Positions 37,698-37,865 of a DNA stretch of 37,865 bases are shown here, piece after piece. The stretch's first letter is position 1; every line of letters starts with the position of its first letter. Under the pieces are notes generated by a model. The model did not search any database and was not told the origin of the DNA. It was given only the letters and a program-made list of their open reading frames with translations. The stretch comes from Flavobacteriaceae bacterium (GTDB taxonomy: Bacteria > Bacteroidota > Bacteroidia > Flavobacteriales > Flavobacteriaceae): assembly GCA_947378465.1 (NCBI GenBank), contig CANCJZ010000004.1:1-37865 (forward strand), in the 5' to 3' direction. A program made the position numbers and the translations under genes.

Positions 37698-37865
37698 TTA
37701 GTATTTAATCACTGGCAATAAAGCCAAGTTTTTAGGTCTTGTTTCTGTTGAGGTTCTCGCTACTCTTGATGCGTCAAAATTATAATTGGATACATCCGGA
37801 CAACATCCTCCAAATTGTAACCAAGTAGCTACAGTCCCTGTTCCTGCAAAGGCTCCATTGGCGGC
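37698..37865 (-). CDS. phage tail-collar/tail-fibre-like C-terminus (partial)
   Basis: Minus-strand frame AANGAFAGTGTVATWLQFGGCCPDVSNYNFDASRVARTSTETRPKNLALLPVIKY*; ARTsTETRPKNlAllpvIKY resembles tail collar protein C-termini. Continues past window edge. Confidence 0.65.
   Translation of the reverse strand, partial: AANGAFAGTGTVATWLQFGGCCPDVSNYNFDASRVARTSTETRPKNLALLPVIKY

Overview
The window looks like a chromosomal segment from a Flavobacterium-like member of the Bacteroidota. Signs are low GC, Bacteroidota-type -7 boxes, lipoprotein signals and gene content. The left part (1-12.1 kb) is mostly housekeeping or lineage-typical: a ClC chloride channel fragment, a TlpA/DUF4369-type thioredoxin lipoprotein, purB, a Sir2-family deacylase, a TrmH-family methyltransferase, a three-gene secreted-protein cluster (TPR-like, WG-repeat, carboxypeptidase-regulatory-like) and a DEAD-box helicase with an RGG-rich tail. 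From 12.6 to 31.8 kb there is a compact, translationally coupled Wzx/Wzy-type exopolysaccharide operon: Wza, a Wzc-type BY-kinase, Wzx, a Wzy-like polymerase, several glycosyltransferases, an aminotransferase plus NeuD/PglD-like acetyltransferase pair, an acyltransferase, asparagine synthase and a bi-domain oxidoreductase. A heparinase II/III-family gene lies 3.9 kb further on, separated by an oppositely oriented adhesin/OMP/membrane-protein/pseudo-receiver cluster. The most unusual signal is non-coding. At 31899-32234, between convergent genes, 16 consecutive units keep an exact 21-bp period with no indels, are highly diverged, and share a core near cAAAAA-nn-aTTTTTg. Other unexplained structure includes a two-copy inverted dispersed element with a 32-bp palindrome, a family of about 30-bp polypurine intergenic elements abutting stop codons, a 15-bp-arm inverted repeat, and two apparent single-base frameshifts (adhesin C-terminus; small ORF coupled to the heparinase gene). 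No rRNA, tRNA, CRISPR or transposase gene was recognised. All assignments are by eye, without database searches.
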